64,000 bases of DNA, taken from contig JASFXZ010000001.1 in the NCBI GenBank assembly GCA_032209605.1, positions 19,362,256-19,426,255 of the forward strand, given 5' to 3'. The notes beneath the pieces were generated by a model, which saw nothing but the letters and a program-made list of their open reading frames with translations, was not told the DNA's origin and searched no databases. Of the stretch, positions 1 through 12,900 are shown one piece after another. Position 1 is the first letter of the stretch. Every line of letters begins with the position of its first letter. Made by a program: the position numbers and the translations under genes. This stretch comes from Mactromeris polynyma. Its lineage: Eukaryota > Mollusca > Bivalvia > Venerida > Mactridae.

Positions 1-248
1 GGACGAACACAAAGTGAAAGTAGAAATTGTTACAGACCCCTTTTAATGTAACAAGGGTTTGATTTTTTATTTGCTGGTCCTGTTTAATTTCTATACAATA
101 TATCCAAGTCATTATTTCATGTTAATTCGATAAGGTTCCCAGCAATTTGTGGTTCATATCAGCGGTCGATATTATCATATCGTGTCATGCACAATTATTT
201 CGTTTATATGTTTAATTAAATTTTACTAATGTGATATATTATTTATAG

Positions 249-725
249 CCTGGCTTCTGAGATTGTCAGAAATCACGAGGAAAAAGGGGCTGGTTGTTGT
301 GGCATCCAGATCTGGTCAGTTTAATAAAGAAACGCTGGATCCTACCTTAAGAGAAAAGGGGTAAGTGACTACACGTTATGTCAAACATTAAGATTTTATC
401 AGTGCCAATCAGATGTACACTACATTGCAAATTGGATCACAAATATAAATCTGTGTTCATATCAAAATCATTCTTGCGCTTCTTTCGAAATTGGTGTTGT
501 AAAGTAAAATTTGTGTTATAATATCTGATTTAGTGCAACATTCATGTAGCATGGTTATGATTTGAGTTTGTTTGTTCTGGTGACATTCAATACTGTAACA
601 AATTATGAGGAGACAAATAACATTACAATACTTTCAGGTTGACCTGTGTGGAATCCCAAGATGTACATTATGAGGATGTCAATGGTAACAGTACGGCCAG
701 ACTTACCATATGGAAACATGATTGA
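249..725 (+). CDS. Last two exons of an unidentified gene (5' end outside window)
   Basis: Exon 249-360 follows an AG acceptor, is open in one frame and ends at a GTAAGT donor in phase 2. Exon 638-725 follows a TTTCAG acceptor, continues the frame and ends in TGA at 723-725. The joined tail is about 65 residues: it starts WLLRLSEITRKKGLVVVAS and ends RLTIWKHD. A hydrophobic strand (GLVVVAS) followed by a polar stretch and another strand is compatible with the C-terminal end of a Rossmann-fold class I methyltransferase, but no diagnostic motif is visible and I do not assign a family. The splice signals and phase match make a real gene end likely. It runs toward the convergent ICAP-1 gene, with about 2.4 kb between the two stops. 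Confidence 0.55.
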
Positions 726-820
726 CCACACAGTTACCAACATGTCGCTGTGAACTGACTGACTTTGATCATATATCCGCCTCGGGCTTCAGTAATATTT
801 CACGTCTTTGCTGCTTTATC

Positions 821-1189
821 CAAATGTATACAATGTTTCCGTGTCACAAATGTATACAATGTTTCCGTGTCACAAATGTGTACAATGTTTCAGTGTCAAA
901 AATGTATACAATAATTCAGTGTCACAAATGTATATAATGTTTCAGTGTCACAAATGTATACAATGTTTCAGTGTCACAAATGTATATAATGTTTCAGTGT
1001 CACAAATGTACACAATGTTTCAGTGTCACAAATGTACACAATAATTCAGTGTCACAAATGAACACAATGTTTCAGTGTCACAAATGTATACAATAAGTCA
1101 GTGTCACAAATGAACACAATGTTTCAGTGTCACAAATGTATACAATAAGTCAGTGTCACAAATGTATACAATGTTTCAGTGTCACAAAT
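821..1189. repeat. Minisatellite, 26-bp unit, about 14 copies
   Basis: Tandem units of the form TGTATACAATGTTTCAGTGT plus CACAAA. Variants carry AATAATTC or AATAAGTC in place of AATGTTTC, and later units read ACAC for ATAC. The array starts about 95 bp after the stop codon of the upstream gene, so it may lie in its 3' UTR. Because 26 is not a multiple of 3, it gives repetitive open frames that are not genes. Confidence 0.95.
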
Positions 1190-3171
1190 TTTACTTGCAA
1201 TAGCTGTTTGTTATTTATTTCCAGTTTTGAACAGTTAAACTTCAATAATTCATTATTTGATAAGCATGTATTGTTTGAGTAGCCTATTATCTAGGCATAT
1301 CATTTACATTCTTCTTGTTACTTCTTTATTTTGAATGTATTTGTCCACTGTTATCATCAATGTCACATGTTCGCTTATCATGGAACAGTTTTACACCTGG
1401 CTCTAGATCTGTGTAATATCTAGACTATCGACATAAAGGCTTTCATATTTTACTCAAAATCATCAGCATTTACAACTGTTTAGCATATGGTGATAATATT
1501 TTTCATCAAAGATCTACATTAGTTGCTCTTGTTATTGTGTCAGAATTGTGTTTCGTCAGAACGAGAAGTATATTGCCTTTTTAGTATAAGCATAATACTA
1601 TTGTTGCATTTTATTGTTATGTAAATATTTATTTTTTCTTATTAAAACAATATTTATAATTTGTTTGCCTCGAGTCTGTAATATTCTTTCTCAACTTGGG
1701 CTATGTGTGGCTTAATTGACCAACTCAAAATGGATGCAAGACTATCACGTATCAACCAAATTTCCAAAACCACCAGCAGACAAAAAAAATGCAGATGAAA
1801 ACTAAGCATTGTAAAAGCAGTATCCATTCAGATGAGTACAATGAAGTACATTTTGTTTGGTACATAAAGGTTTGGTGGTCTACCATTGTTACTTCGTTTA
1901 AACCAAAAACTGAGTTACTGCAGCTTTACATCAAAATCTTTCAGTATCATATAATTGGTGTACAGAGAACACCTAGGACCCCAACTAAACATCATTCAAC
2001 AATTCTAAGATCATCACCAAGGAGATATATACACCGGCAAGAGGTTTTTGTTTACGCTATTTTTCAACAGTATTTTGGGTATATACGGCAGTCAGTTCAC
2101 TTAATCAATGCTCCTCGGTTATCAACCAGTACTAACATGTTCCTCCGCAAGCAACTTTTCCACAAAGAGTTCAGAGGTGGAGGACAAAAGACTTTGGATG
2201 CATTATCTTCCCTCAATTTGTCAAGGATGAACCCACGACCTCTAGATTAGCAATCAAGCACCCTACCGACTGAGATATTCAGACAAGCAAGGGCAAGAGA
2301 GTCATACAGTTACACTATCATACATACACTGTAAGCTTATTTCATTGTAACAGGTGACATTGTACAAGCTTAAAAACACAAAAAAGAAAGGATGCAACTA
2401 GGATATATGTTCAAATTTACTTGTCAACAAATATATAATATTAAAAATATAACGCATTTATAAAAAATAGTTCTATCAAACAAACATACAGTAACCAAAC
2501 AAGCAGTCCTAAACTGCAGACAACAACATGAAATTCTTCATAAATCTCATCAAATAGTTTGTCTAATATATCGCGGGTTCAGTGCTAGACTATCATAACT
2601 CCAATATAAATACATAGGAGTTACGATAGTCTTGCGTTGAACCCTCAATATGCCCTACTGATGTACGCAGACCTTGAGCTTACAATGATTAAATGTAAGC
2701 TAAGCACTAGTTCAACAATACACTTAGTACATACCATATTTACATAGCAAATGGTCGGTCAAATAATACATGTACAAGCAATATTTAGCAATTTTCAGAT
2801 CAACAAAATAAAACTTGACCAACAAACTGGCAATAGGAACATGTTATCTTAGATGAGACATTAGATGACACAACAACTGACGGTAACAGTGTCAAGTACA
2901 ATGTTGTGTCATGCTCGTTATTTATACTTCTAAAAATGTTGTCAAGTTATCATCGGAAATGCACTAATAGTTTTCTAAATGGTCTTTACAAGTGCTGTCA
3001 TGAAGCACAAGTTAACAGAGCACAGTGATAGCTCAATCCATACACTTAAATCTCAATCAAGCTTTAATATACACTTGAAAGAATGTCAAGCACCATATTG
3101 TTTACGTAGTTGTCTTCGTCAGCGGTTCCATTTTGGATTATGATAACAGAAGTAGGAATACAAGTCAGATA
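1190..3171. other. Intergenic, no gene recognised
   Basis: AT-rich stretch between two convergent genes. A 153-codon open frame at 1789-2250 has no recognisable family and no clear splice or initiation context. The one structured element is the hairpin at 2575-2645, listed separately. Part of the region next to 3172 is probably the 3' UTR of the minus-strand ICAP-1 gene. Confidence 0.6.
2575..2645. other. 71-bp imperfect inverted repeat (hairpin)
   Basis: The left arm begins GGGTTCAGTGCTAGACTATC and continues ATAACTCC. The right arm is GGAGTTACGATAGTCTTGCG followed by TTGAACCC. The arms are 28 nt, separated by a loop of about 15 nt, with four differences; in RNA two of these are G-U wobbles. 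It lies 0.5 kb past the ICAP-1 stop. It could be a very short MITE or a miRNA-like hairpin; the sequence cannot decide. Confidence 0.75.
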
Positions 3172-6100
3172 TCATCCGTTTTTAACTGCAATCTTATCGA
3201 ACATGGCTCTCACATTCTGACATATCATCTGTGCTTGCTCCTGAAGATAAAACAGAATGAAAATTTATGTAACTATTTCATGAGCAATCTAGTCTAACAA
3301 GTAATAAATACAACCAAACATCTTTGAAATTTGTAATCAAGTTTGCATCTTTTTGCAAAAGCAAGAGAAGTTCCAATCAAATGCATTTCTACAAACATCG
3401 TCAAAAACCAATTCAACAATAGCTTCAGTGAATGTTTGTTCATTCTTGTATATAAACCATGGATTCGAAACAGGCTGGTATATATGTATTAAGACTTGTT
3501 TGAACTTTGCGAGCGTCGAGTTTTTCTTCCGAGATCAAACGATCGGAACACCTCGTACAATTCTACTAAAATGATCCATAATAATAACAGAGGTGTTCAA
3601 ATTAATAGTAAAAAATTGGTGACGTCCACCATCTTGTTTCTGAATCGAGAGAAGTTTACATTTTGAACCGCCGTAATCATCATGTTTACAACAGCTATAT
3701 ATTTCTTGATGGTATTTCTATATTTTATGTTCATCTTGTTGTTTGATTGTTTGCATTTTTTGGTTCAATGCTGAGTTGTAAGACTGTACGAACGTCGTTT
3801 AATTGGATGAAATTTCGATTCAAATCCGCAATACTTAACGAGCGCACGTCAAGGATTGTGGGTAAATTTATGTGCTAAGGATGCACTTCATGCTCAGGTG
3901 AGCTAAAAAGATTTAATGATTATAATTTTATCACTTCAATCAATCCTGCACTTGGTCTTCATTTGTCGAATGAACAGTGGATAAATAATGCAGATAATGA
4001 AATTCATATGAGCGCTGCTGTACGATTTCCAACCTCTTCTTTAAGTGACGTCATTTCCAGAAAACGTCAAATGTGTTTTCACCATTTAACTAACAGCAAT
4101 ATTTACCCCATATGGCAATATGGAAACAAAGTGACCATATGGAGTATCTATTGTTTCCTGCATGCAAATAGTGATATCACATTTTGCGTTTGATGTCACT
4201 TACAAAATTTTAATGAGGTTGTATTTGTAAATCCCATAGCAGTGCTCATATGTAAACAGCAACCTTACCCCAGACAAACACTGGAACACATAGGCACTGA
4301 AGACAGACTTGCTCATATTTCCTATTTTAAATGCTATATTATTAATACTGCCCCCATCACTATACTGTACAACTTGAGCTATAGTGTGCAATGGATGACG
4401 TTGTAAAACCTCCTGTAAATAAATAAAATAAGGTCAATAAAATCGAAGTAAGACCATGAAATTAAAGTTAAACAAAAAGTGAAACTTTCAGTAGTAAAAC
4501 AACAGATGTCAGGAATTCTGAAAGAGAATTTTTCAATCTAGTTTATAGAGTAATTTATATTCTGAATCGAAACTCATGAATTTTCCTAAAATGTATGAAG
4601 TCTACTAGTGTTTATAACCTTTCAATAAAAATGTTTGTTTTGTTATTTTTTGCATTATATAAAATTTCTTTATTATGGTAAATGGTGACATGGTAGTGTT
4701 ACCGTGTAAGAATAACAATTACCTGTGCTTTCATGTCTAACACCTTAATGCCATGAATAGACACTGTAATCTTTACTTTACTATCTTCTTGTGATGATAT
4801 TGGTAACTTCCCTTCAATCTGTAAGCACAAACATGAAATGAGCGCCGCTGTATGATTTACAACCTCTTCTATAAGTGACGTCATTTCAAGAACGCAACGT
4901 GTGATGTCACTATTTGCAAGCAGGAAACAATATTTACTCCATTATTTTTTACTGATTATGCATATTTATTTATGTTTTAACAATATGAAGAACAGTTTCA
5001 TGATTGTTTAGGTAAACAAAGAACAAAAAATGAGCATTGTTTCTTTGATATTCCCCGAGTTATACCTGAGACACCCAAGTGTTCCTGATTAACAAAGTAA
5101 CAAACTGCATTGAATACATAAATATACGAGAAAACCCAAAATACCTGCGACTCTTCAATTCTATCAACAAGTTGGGCCTCTTTGTCTCTTGTAAGAGAGC
5201 CACTCATCACAATATCAGGCACAATTCCCAGAAAATAAACTTCATATATTGGTTTAAATCGTTCACCACCATCTTTGTTGACAGAGTCCTTATGTGTCAT
5301 AGATTCGCCACCAGACATGTGCTGAAATTAAAATAGTATTGAATGCATATCAACAGTAATTAAAGATACTCATTGTGCTGCAGATACATGTAAACCTTTT
5401 CAGAAGGCAATTCGGGAGATTGCACCCCGAAAAGTGGGAGATTGAAATTAAAACCGGAGATTTTTCTGTGACTGTAATTAAGTCGATATGTCTATAAAGC
5501 GAACTAACGTGCGATCTGATTCATCCCTATAAAAGTCGCCAATTGTCATGTCTGAATACAATAGAATCATGCGAAACTTTTATAACCATAATGACAAGCG
5601 AGTCATGTCGTTTTTTATCAGTGTCGCCAAGCACTTAATTCCATGGTTGAGAGCGTGGTATGTACGATTTTCGGACTGGTATCCCAATTTTACTATTTCA
5701 TGTTAACAGTTTGACATGTAATTTCAGCGAACCAGTCGGGAATATACCCCCGTAACAAAAATTTACAATGTTTACTTTGAAAATCGGGAGATTACAGGAG
5801 AGCGCGTGAAGTGGCCTGTCAAATCCAGGAGCCTATCACAGAAATCGGGAGACTTCACATACATCTTACATATATGTGTGCATATCTAAATACATCTTAC
5901 AACATTGGATATTTACGTTGTATTTTCTAAAATTTCAACAACTTGCTGTTACATCATGGGGTAGTAAACAAATCTGTCATCACGATTAAATGGTGACAGG
6001 AATATTTTCAAACAATGATTAATGACTACGTAGTAAATTCAGGGTAAAACTGCGCCAACTGTAAGCTTGAACCCACAACCCTCAACACCAGTATGGCGCT

Positions 6101-6400
6101 CCGTGATGACCAGGAGGCTGTTTAACCCTACACCATTACACTCTTCTGTCTGCACCCTTAGAACTGTCATATAAAGCTCAACCATAATGGTTTAATAACC
6201 TCGTGAGTATGAGTGAGTTTTGTTTTCATCTTGTCCGAAAATTTGTTATCCGAAAAATGTACACAATTTTATCAATTTGAAACAAATTATAAAGAATAAA
6301 CAATTACATGAGAATCTTCTGTATCTTTCGATGAGTGTATCTTAACTTTCTTTTTGTCGCGACCGTGTTTCAAAGATTCTTTAGTTTTCTGAAGAAACAT
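3172..6400 (-). CDS. ITGB1BP1: Integrin beta-1-binding protein 1 (ICAP-1) homologue, five coding exons
   Basis: Coding exons on the minus strand: 6400-6308, 5321-5145, 4818-4723, 4412-4269 and 3240-3172 (31+59+32+48+22 codons, then TGA). All junctions are phase 0 with AG acceptors and GT donors. The 192-aa product is close to the roughly 200 aa of vertebrate ICAP-1. The N-terminus is short and basic (HGRDKKKVK), like the nuclear-localisation region of the family. A PTB domain fills the rest: FKPIYEVYFLGIVPDIV is its first strand, then GKLPI, then EVLQRHPLHTIAQVVQYSDG, which aligns with the vertebrate DVLHRH...YDDG block. The C-terminal helix is EQAQMICQNVRAMF, matching vertebrate EQAQAICKV. 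Family role: it binds the integrin beta-1 cytoplasmic tail and KRIT1 to modulate adhesion. ATG 6400 is chosen because it gives an MF start and a frame continuous with exon 2. Another ATG at 6422 opens a short out-of-frame uORF. Introns 2 and 4 each hold a CRE-bearing MITE. Confidence 0.88.
4008..4249. mobile_element. CRE-bearing MITE, full-length (in ICAP-1 intron 4)
   Basis: About 242 bp. It begins ATGAGCGCTGCTGTACGATT and CCAACCTCTTCT, and ends with the inverted equivalent terminating in GCAGTGCTCAT. The left subterminal part has AAGTGACGTCATTTC; the right-hand site has decayed to GATGTCACTTAC. The inner part carries CCATATGG blocks. It ends 19 bp from the exon 4 boundary, just past the splice donor. 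Confidence 0.85.
4838..4944. mobile_element. CRE-bearing MITE, 3'-truncated (in ICAP-1 intron 2)
   Basis: Starts ATGAGCGCCGCTGTATGATT, includes AAGTGACGTCATTTCAAG and GTGATGTCACTATTTGCAAG, and loses homology after TTTACTCCAT. It begins 20 bp inside the intron from exon 3. Confidence 0.8.
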
Positions 6401-6975
6401 CTTGTGTTTTTGTTATTTTCATACCGGTGTCATGTAAAAATAATATCGTGACGTTTACCATCGATTGCTGATAGTCACGCAGGGGTTCACTCCCTTACAA
6501 ACTGTTACGTTCATGCGTCTAGTCGTTTCGGCCTAGTCTGCGCATCGACTAACTTGCGCTCATAGATTTGCATGATTTTGTACACAATCCGTGACGTCAA
6601 TGTCCGTCTGCACTCGGTTGTTTACACTATCCGATTAATGTTAAGAAACCATGTCCACAGCATCTAGTAGATAAGTGTATTTCCAAATGGAATGCGTTAA
6701 AATTTACCAGCCATATCCTGTCACACATAATAATGTCATACTATTTTTTTTATTTTTGTTAAACATCAACTTTGGTTGAGGAAGCCTAACTACCTATACG
6801 AAAAACACACGAAGCCGTTTCGAAAAAACGCAAAGCCAGATAACAGCAAAGTGTCAACATTATAACAATATGATGACGTCAAAGCTGACGTAACGCGAAG
6901 TTATCCGAACACATCGCCATGGTGATCTTAGACATCTAACAATGCTAATCAGATGGTTCCGTTGAGACTTCGAAA
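6401..6975. promoter_or_regulatory. Bidirectional promoter between ICAP-1 and CBM20 genes
   Basis: The start codons of the divergent genes are 575 bp apart (6400 minus, 6976 plus), so both promoters and 5' UTRs must fit here unless there are non-coding upstream exons. Palindromic CRE/ATF motifs TGACGTCA occur at 6592-6599 and 6874-6881, with a near-site TGACGTAA at 6886-6893. CpG is more frequent than in the surrounding AT-rich DNA. No TATA box can be assigned confidently to either side. CREB/ATF binding is inferred from the motif only. Confidence 0.55.
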
Positions 6976-9900
6976 ATGACGGTAAATATGTATATTCTAT
7001 CGACAATTGTACAAAAATATATTTAAGAAACGCGTTATTATCAAATTGAATTGAATTACAAATAGATTTGTTAAATCTCGGACTGATTCAATGTCTTCGG
7101 AGACGGTCCTAGCTATATCAGAGCTTCAACACTTGTCAACATAATATATAACGGCAATATAATAGCTACAAGTAAAATATCATTGAATTGAACACAACGA
7201 GGGGTGAAAACTCAATCAGACTACCTGCAAATAAAATTAATAAAAATGAAGATAGATTGGTTTCCCTTCCACACCTCGACATGTAGTCCCCTATACACAT
7301 TCATACTACTGTCAGTAGATTCTACACTTGTTACAAGAGAACAATATCCCGGAAAGTCATCTTATACACCGAGTCTATTTGTTTTCCTACTGTCGAACCT
7401 TTTCTGGTTGGCATTCCTATATGGTGTCGAGGGTTTGTAGAAAACACCAAGAGAATATCCATCATACAGAAAAAGCAGCAACAAATATTCTACATAAACC
7501 TCTAATAACACCATCACGACCCTTATTCATTGAAGTAGGAGAGCTGTCAGTTGAAAATAGATGTTAATTTTCTCAGCAACTATAGTGCATACATTCTCAC
7601 ATAATAGAATGCCCACTTACTTGCATGAAATAATTTCTTTCTCCCACAATTCTACATATTCATTAATATCCACCACCAATAATGACATAGCACCCTTTTC
7701 CTTTTAATCAAATTATGGTAAACGAACATTCTCTTTTAATGCTCGTGAGATATGGAACTCTATTCCCGTAAATATACGTTGTATATCTAATACAGATACA
7801 TTCAATAATAATTATAGGAACTATTCAATTCTGAATCAATAATATTTCATTCTTGCATGTATGTGTCTAATGTGAGGTGTCTACTGTGGTTGTTTATTTT
7901 ATTTTCAGATCATTTTAACCTGTGTAGCTTTTAATAATCTCATTTACATCCTGATATTAATACATGATGTACTTGTACAATTTATTGTTTGTGCGTTTGT
8001 GAATGCTTGTTTGTGCGTGCCTATGATTTGGTTGTTTATCTTGTTAATAGAAGGCCATATTGAAAATAAGATGTACACACGTATTGTTAACCTTAATATG
8101 TTACCTTCTGAAAATAAAGAATCAATCTGTTAATATTTAGATATCTTGCGAGTTGACGTTGTACAAGACCCCCAGTATTCACTATGTATGTGCTGGTGTT
8201 GTTGGCAACCTAGAGGAAGTTGGATGCTGGAGTCTGAGCAGAGTGTTAAGATCGCACACCTCTTCTGACGGACTCCATCACGTCAGAGTCAATTTACCAG
8301 AGGAAACGAAACTGGAATATAAATGGGTTCTTTTTGATGGTGGTATGTAGAATTTTAATACAATTTTGAAGATTCTTTTTGTAATTTAGTGTTTTAGTTA
8401 CTGTGATTGTAAATGTACTGTTTACTGCCTAAGTAGAACTAATTGTTTGCTTAATTATGGGCATCATTTATAGTATGCTACTACAATATCGAGTGTGTAC
8501 ATTGTATATCGATTGTTTACGTACAGACCCACACAAATTAAATTACTTACATTCGGGATTAATGTTCTGTCGTAAGCGTACGTTTTTCGGCGCAGCCGTA
8601 CTAACATGGCTTTGCTATTTGCATATCAGTGTTGAATAAACCAATCAAATCTTGCATTAACCGCTTAACAAACTTCTCTTCAATCTTACAACGTTTGTTA
8701 TCTTGACGCGGATTGGTTAACCTTTCGATAAGGGGTATGTAAGCTTACCGAAATCCACTGAATTTCGGTGAAATTACCGAAATCCATTTTGGATATGGAG
8801 TAACCAGCAATCGTAACATCTCGGCATTTGTTTTATGTTGCACAACAAATATAAACCTTCAAATTGAGCCGACTACCTTTTTTCAAGATATTTCTTGTTT
8901 TTTTTGCAGCATCTACATGGATATGGGAAACAGGACCAAATAAAGTCATTGATTTGCCAAGGTATGGTTCCTGTTTCATCATGAATCAATGGGATGGTCC
9001 TGCAGGCAAGTACATATTGATAGTTTTTGTCTTCTCAATAAACGAAATTACAGCTTTGACTCATTTCAAATACATGTAATGTGAGTCTGTGACTATACGA
9101 GGGGCACAAAACGTGCAAATTAGATATTCAATACACGATAGTTTGTGTGTTCTAGTATTGCACATGACCTGGAAAATACTATAAAATACAAAATGTATAC
9201 AGATTCCCTTAGTCTCGTCCCTGAACTTATTTGTGTGTGTTTTGATGTCCAGAGCGCTTCTTTATATATTTGTGTAGAGGGATGTCTGAAGTTCAATTTG
9301 AGCGAGGGTGAACAGTTGATATCATGTCAGTTTCCATGGAAAGCAAGATGGCGGCCAAGATGACCGCCATTTCATGAGCCTCTGACTAGTCTAACTGTGA
9401 CGATTAATACTATTAAGTGCAAACATATATTGATTTTAATGTGTGTGATAATTTATAAACAGATACAGAGCTTTATAATGAACTCCCTGTCAAGGTCACC
9501 AAAGGTCAAGGTCATTTAAAGGTCAAAATGTAAAAATACATGTATGTTAACAAACGCATTGTCACCCAATGTCATTTTAATTCAACTTCACAATTTTCTT
9601 CGTAAAATGTCGATTCTGAAAGATACTGTGTGTGTGCCAGTTACATTGTATTGTTCGGATGAAGTCAAGTGTCCATTCATAGATTAACAGTGCAAACTTG
9701 AGTATGTTTTAGGGATATAAGAATATAATTAACTGACTGAAACACCAACAATAGGAACCAGATCTATGCATTACCAATGAACATATTATTTTTCGACTGA
9801 AGTTACAAGGGAAGTAAATCGTCATTCTTCTGTCAAAATCTTAAATATTAATGAGAAATTGTAACAAATCCTATTCAATTTTATAAAGATGGGGAGAATG

Positions 9901-12900
9901 TGTTTGCATTGGATGTACAATTATACATGACATCAGGCGAAATTCAGTCTCTCCGAAAATCTTTATAAATGAAGAAGCAGGTAGCTTGTTTCGTTTTCAC
10001 CAAACCATAATAAGTAGACGAATATATGCATTTATCTGTATGACATATCATTAAAATAGTATTTCTACCAGTTGAATTTAGGATATTATATCAATCATGA
10101 ACTAGAACATGTTTGTAATGTCGTTTTGAATCATGTTGCTTTGTATATTTCAGTCGTTGACACACACGTGCCGGAAACATCGTCCTCCGACAGAAGGTAA
10201 ATACCGTGTAACACCTTCAGAGTCACCCTCTCTTCACAACAACTTCCCATCTGCAATAGTTTCAATATTTCCTCAGTAAAATATTACTACAAAATTTAAT
10301 TACCCTGTCTGGAACAACACCCGACATTGATATCTCCTAAACGATTTTGCTGTATGAAAACTTTGCACTGTATGAGCACTGCTATGGGATTTACAACCTC
10401 TTCTTAAAGTGACGTCATTTCAAGAAAACGCAACATGTGATGTCACTATTTGCAACCAGGAAACAATATTTACTCCATATGGTCACTTCGTTTTCATATT
10501 GTCATATGGGGCAAATATTGCTAACTGTTAGTACATGGCGACGTCACATGTGATGTTTTCTGGATATGACGTCACTTAAAGAAGAAGTTGGAAATCGTGC
10601 TCGTTTAGCGTTTATAGAATTTCATAGAATCTCTTATTTTACGTAGTATCTTAGGCTCGCCACTAGGTAGAATTACAACGAGTGTGTTCTGTAAAGTGAA
10701 TATGTGATAAGCAGCCAAGTTACATTGTTTCCTACTGATGCCAGCTGTCTTGACTTGTCCTGTGATCTTTTTCATCCATTTACCCCCCCCCCCCCCCCTT
10801 CCTTCACAGTCATCTTTGATTCCCCTAGGTTATTCCTTGTGGTCTGTCAGGCCATTCCTTGTGCCTCTGTTCCTTAACGTTTGTACCCTTAACCTCCTCA
10901 AGTGTCTTATGTTTTATGGATTGTCGTTTTCCTGGAGGTCTGTGTGCATGGGGAGGCACTCTTTTATGTGTGTGGCGTTCCCTGTAGCAACTTTCTATCT
11001 CTTTTATGTTCATAGATCAAATCGTGCCGAAGCTGAATGGAAAGTAAGCACACCAGGGACTGTATATAAAAACCCACAACACATTGCTGCAGTTACCCCG
11101 AGTAAATATGTTCCAATGTTCAGTGGTTCTAAAATACCATTTGGTGAAAATTACATCACGAAGAATCCCCAGTACGTATTGAGATTGCATATAATAAGTC
11201 ATAAATATACAAATAAGGAAAGTAATGAATGTTCGTACTAACGCCAGTGGTAATCTGTTCATCCATTGTATCAGTTTTATTTATAATTTTCATACATAGT
11301 TCAATATACAGGTATGGTGATATCATTGAATAATAGTTTTCTTTCTTCCTGTTGTTGGACAACATAGACTTACATGTAATGCATATTGTTACAGGTAACT
11401 AGTACATAATTCCAGTATGAATTCATTGGTAATTGATCATATCTTGAACGTAACTTGTTACTATACACACAGGTATTTTGTCCTGTATCACAAATCGTTA
11501 ACAGGAATATGTTACATGTTGTTTTAAAGAACAGGGATGCATGTCGGTGTCTTCCTATATAGGACTATAACATTGTTTTGTATGCACTGACAATTAGACC
11601 AATATAGGATTGTTACATTGTTTGGTATGCACATAACGTCTGACCAATATAGGACTGTAACATTGTTTGATGTGCACAGGCAATCTGACCAATATAGGAC
11701 TGTAACATTGTTTGATGTGCACAGGCAATCTGACCAATATAGGACTGTAACATTGTTTGGTATGCACAGAACATCTGACCAATATAGGACTGTAACATTG
11801 TTTGGTATGCACAGAACATCTGACTAATATAGCACTGTAATATTGTTTGGTATGCACAGACAATCTGACCAATATGAACTGTATGGATGGTAATTTTTCT
11901 AGAAATTGAAACGGATGTGTATGGTTTCATGTTTGAATAATAATTTGAATATCTTCTTAAAAGTGAATGTATTTACTGCCCATACATTGTTCAGTTTATT
12001 GATAACTGAAAATAAACACCATTAAAATCATTTATATGATGTGACTCGTCTAAATATGTACACGATAATTGACGAGGCATCCCGCATCCTTATCCAATCT
12101 GGTTCTTCATTTCTTTGTTTCTTAGGTCTTCTCGAGTAACTGGGTCCGGTAAAGTAAAGGAGATAGTAGAGAAATATGACAAAGGCACTTCCGGGCCAAA
12201 TAGTGGTGCTCCGTGCATTATACTTACACCAAAAGACGCCATTGCTGCTGGAAGTTGTTGCTGCGCGGGTACAAATGGCGAGGACGCTTCGTCTGCATCA
12301 AGGGTAGAGTGTGAATGCAACTCAGACGGCAGAAATATTTTACAACCTTCTGTTGCTCTACCGGAAGTATTGTAAGATTTTGTACAAATTATAAAAGTTA
12401 TACTAATCCTCGTACGAAATATATTTACATCACACTAGGGCTCCAGAAATATTTTTCAAAGACGCTTGTCCTGGACAATTGGCAATGTCAAATTTGACTT
12501 GTCCGACATAGGAAGCTAGTTGTCCGGGAATATCGGTCAATTAAGTAAGACATAAACATACACAATGATAGCTTCACAATCTAAATTTAATAATCACATG
12601 TGTGTGTTTGTGGGATTCTAAGGTTTGACTTACAACTGGACACTTGCTGATGTTGGTTAGCTTAAAAAACAGGCTTGTCCGGGACTAATTTCAACTCAAC
12701 TGTTGGTAGCCCGATTCAGCATTAGACTAGTCCGGGGCGTCGGGCTGGTGTATTTCTGGAGCCCTACACACCCTACAGTTTGATGGATTTGTTGTTTGAG
12801 ACCTTCAAAGTATTGGGTTAATGTTGAGATTTGACTTAGTGGTCAATGGGTAGAGCTGCGATCGCAGACGGAATCCTGCCATGATGAGATACTGCCGCGC

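Noticed and set aside
1789..2250. 153-codon open frame as a gene
   Set aside because: No family motif, no splice partners, and AT-rich composition like the surrounding intergenic DNA.
5395..5860. Repeated TCGGGAGATT/TCGGGAGAC motifs in ICAP-1 intron 1 suggesting an inverted-end element
   Set aside because: Motifs are few and boundaries unclear; not enough to call an element.
10738..11241. 167-codon open frame as a separate gene
   Set aside because: Its only meaningful part, from 11016, is exon 5 of the CBM20 gene; the upstream part is intron with a poly-C run.
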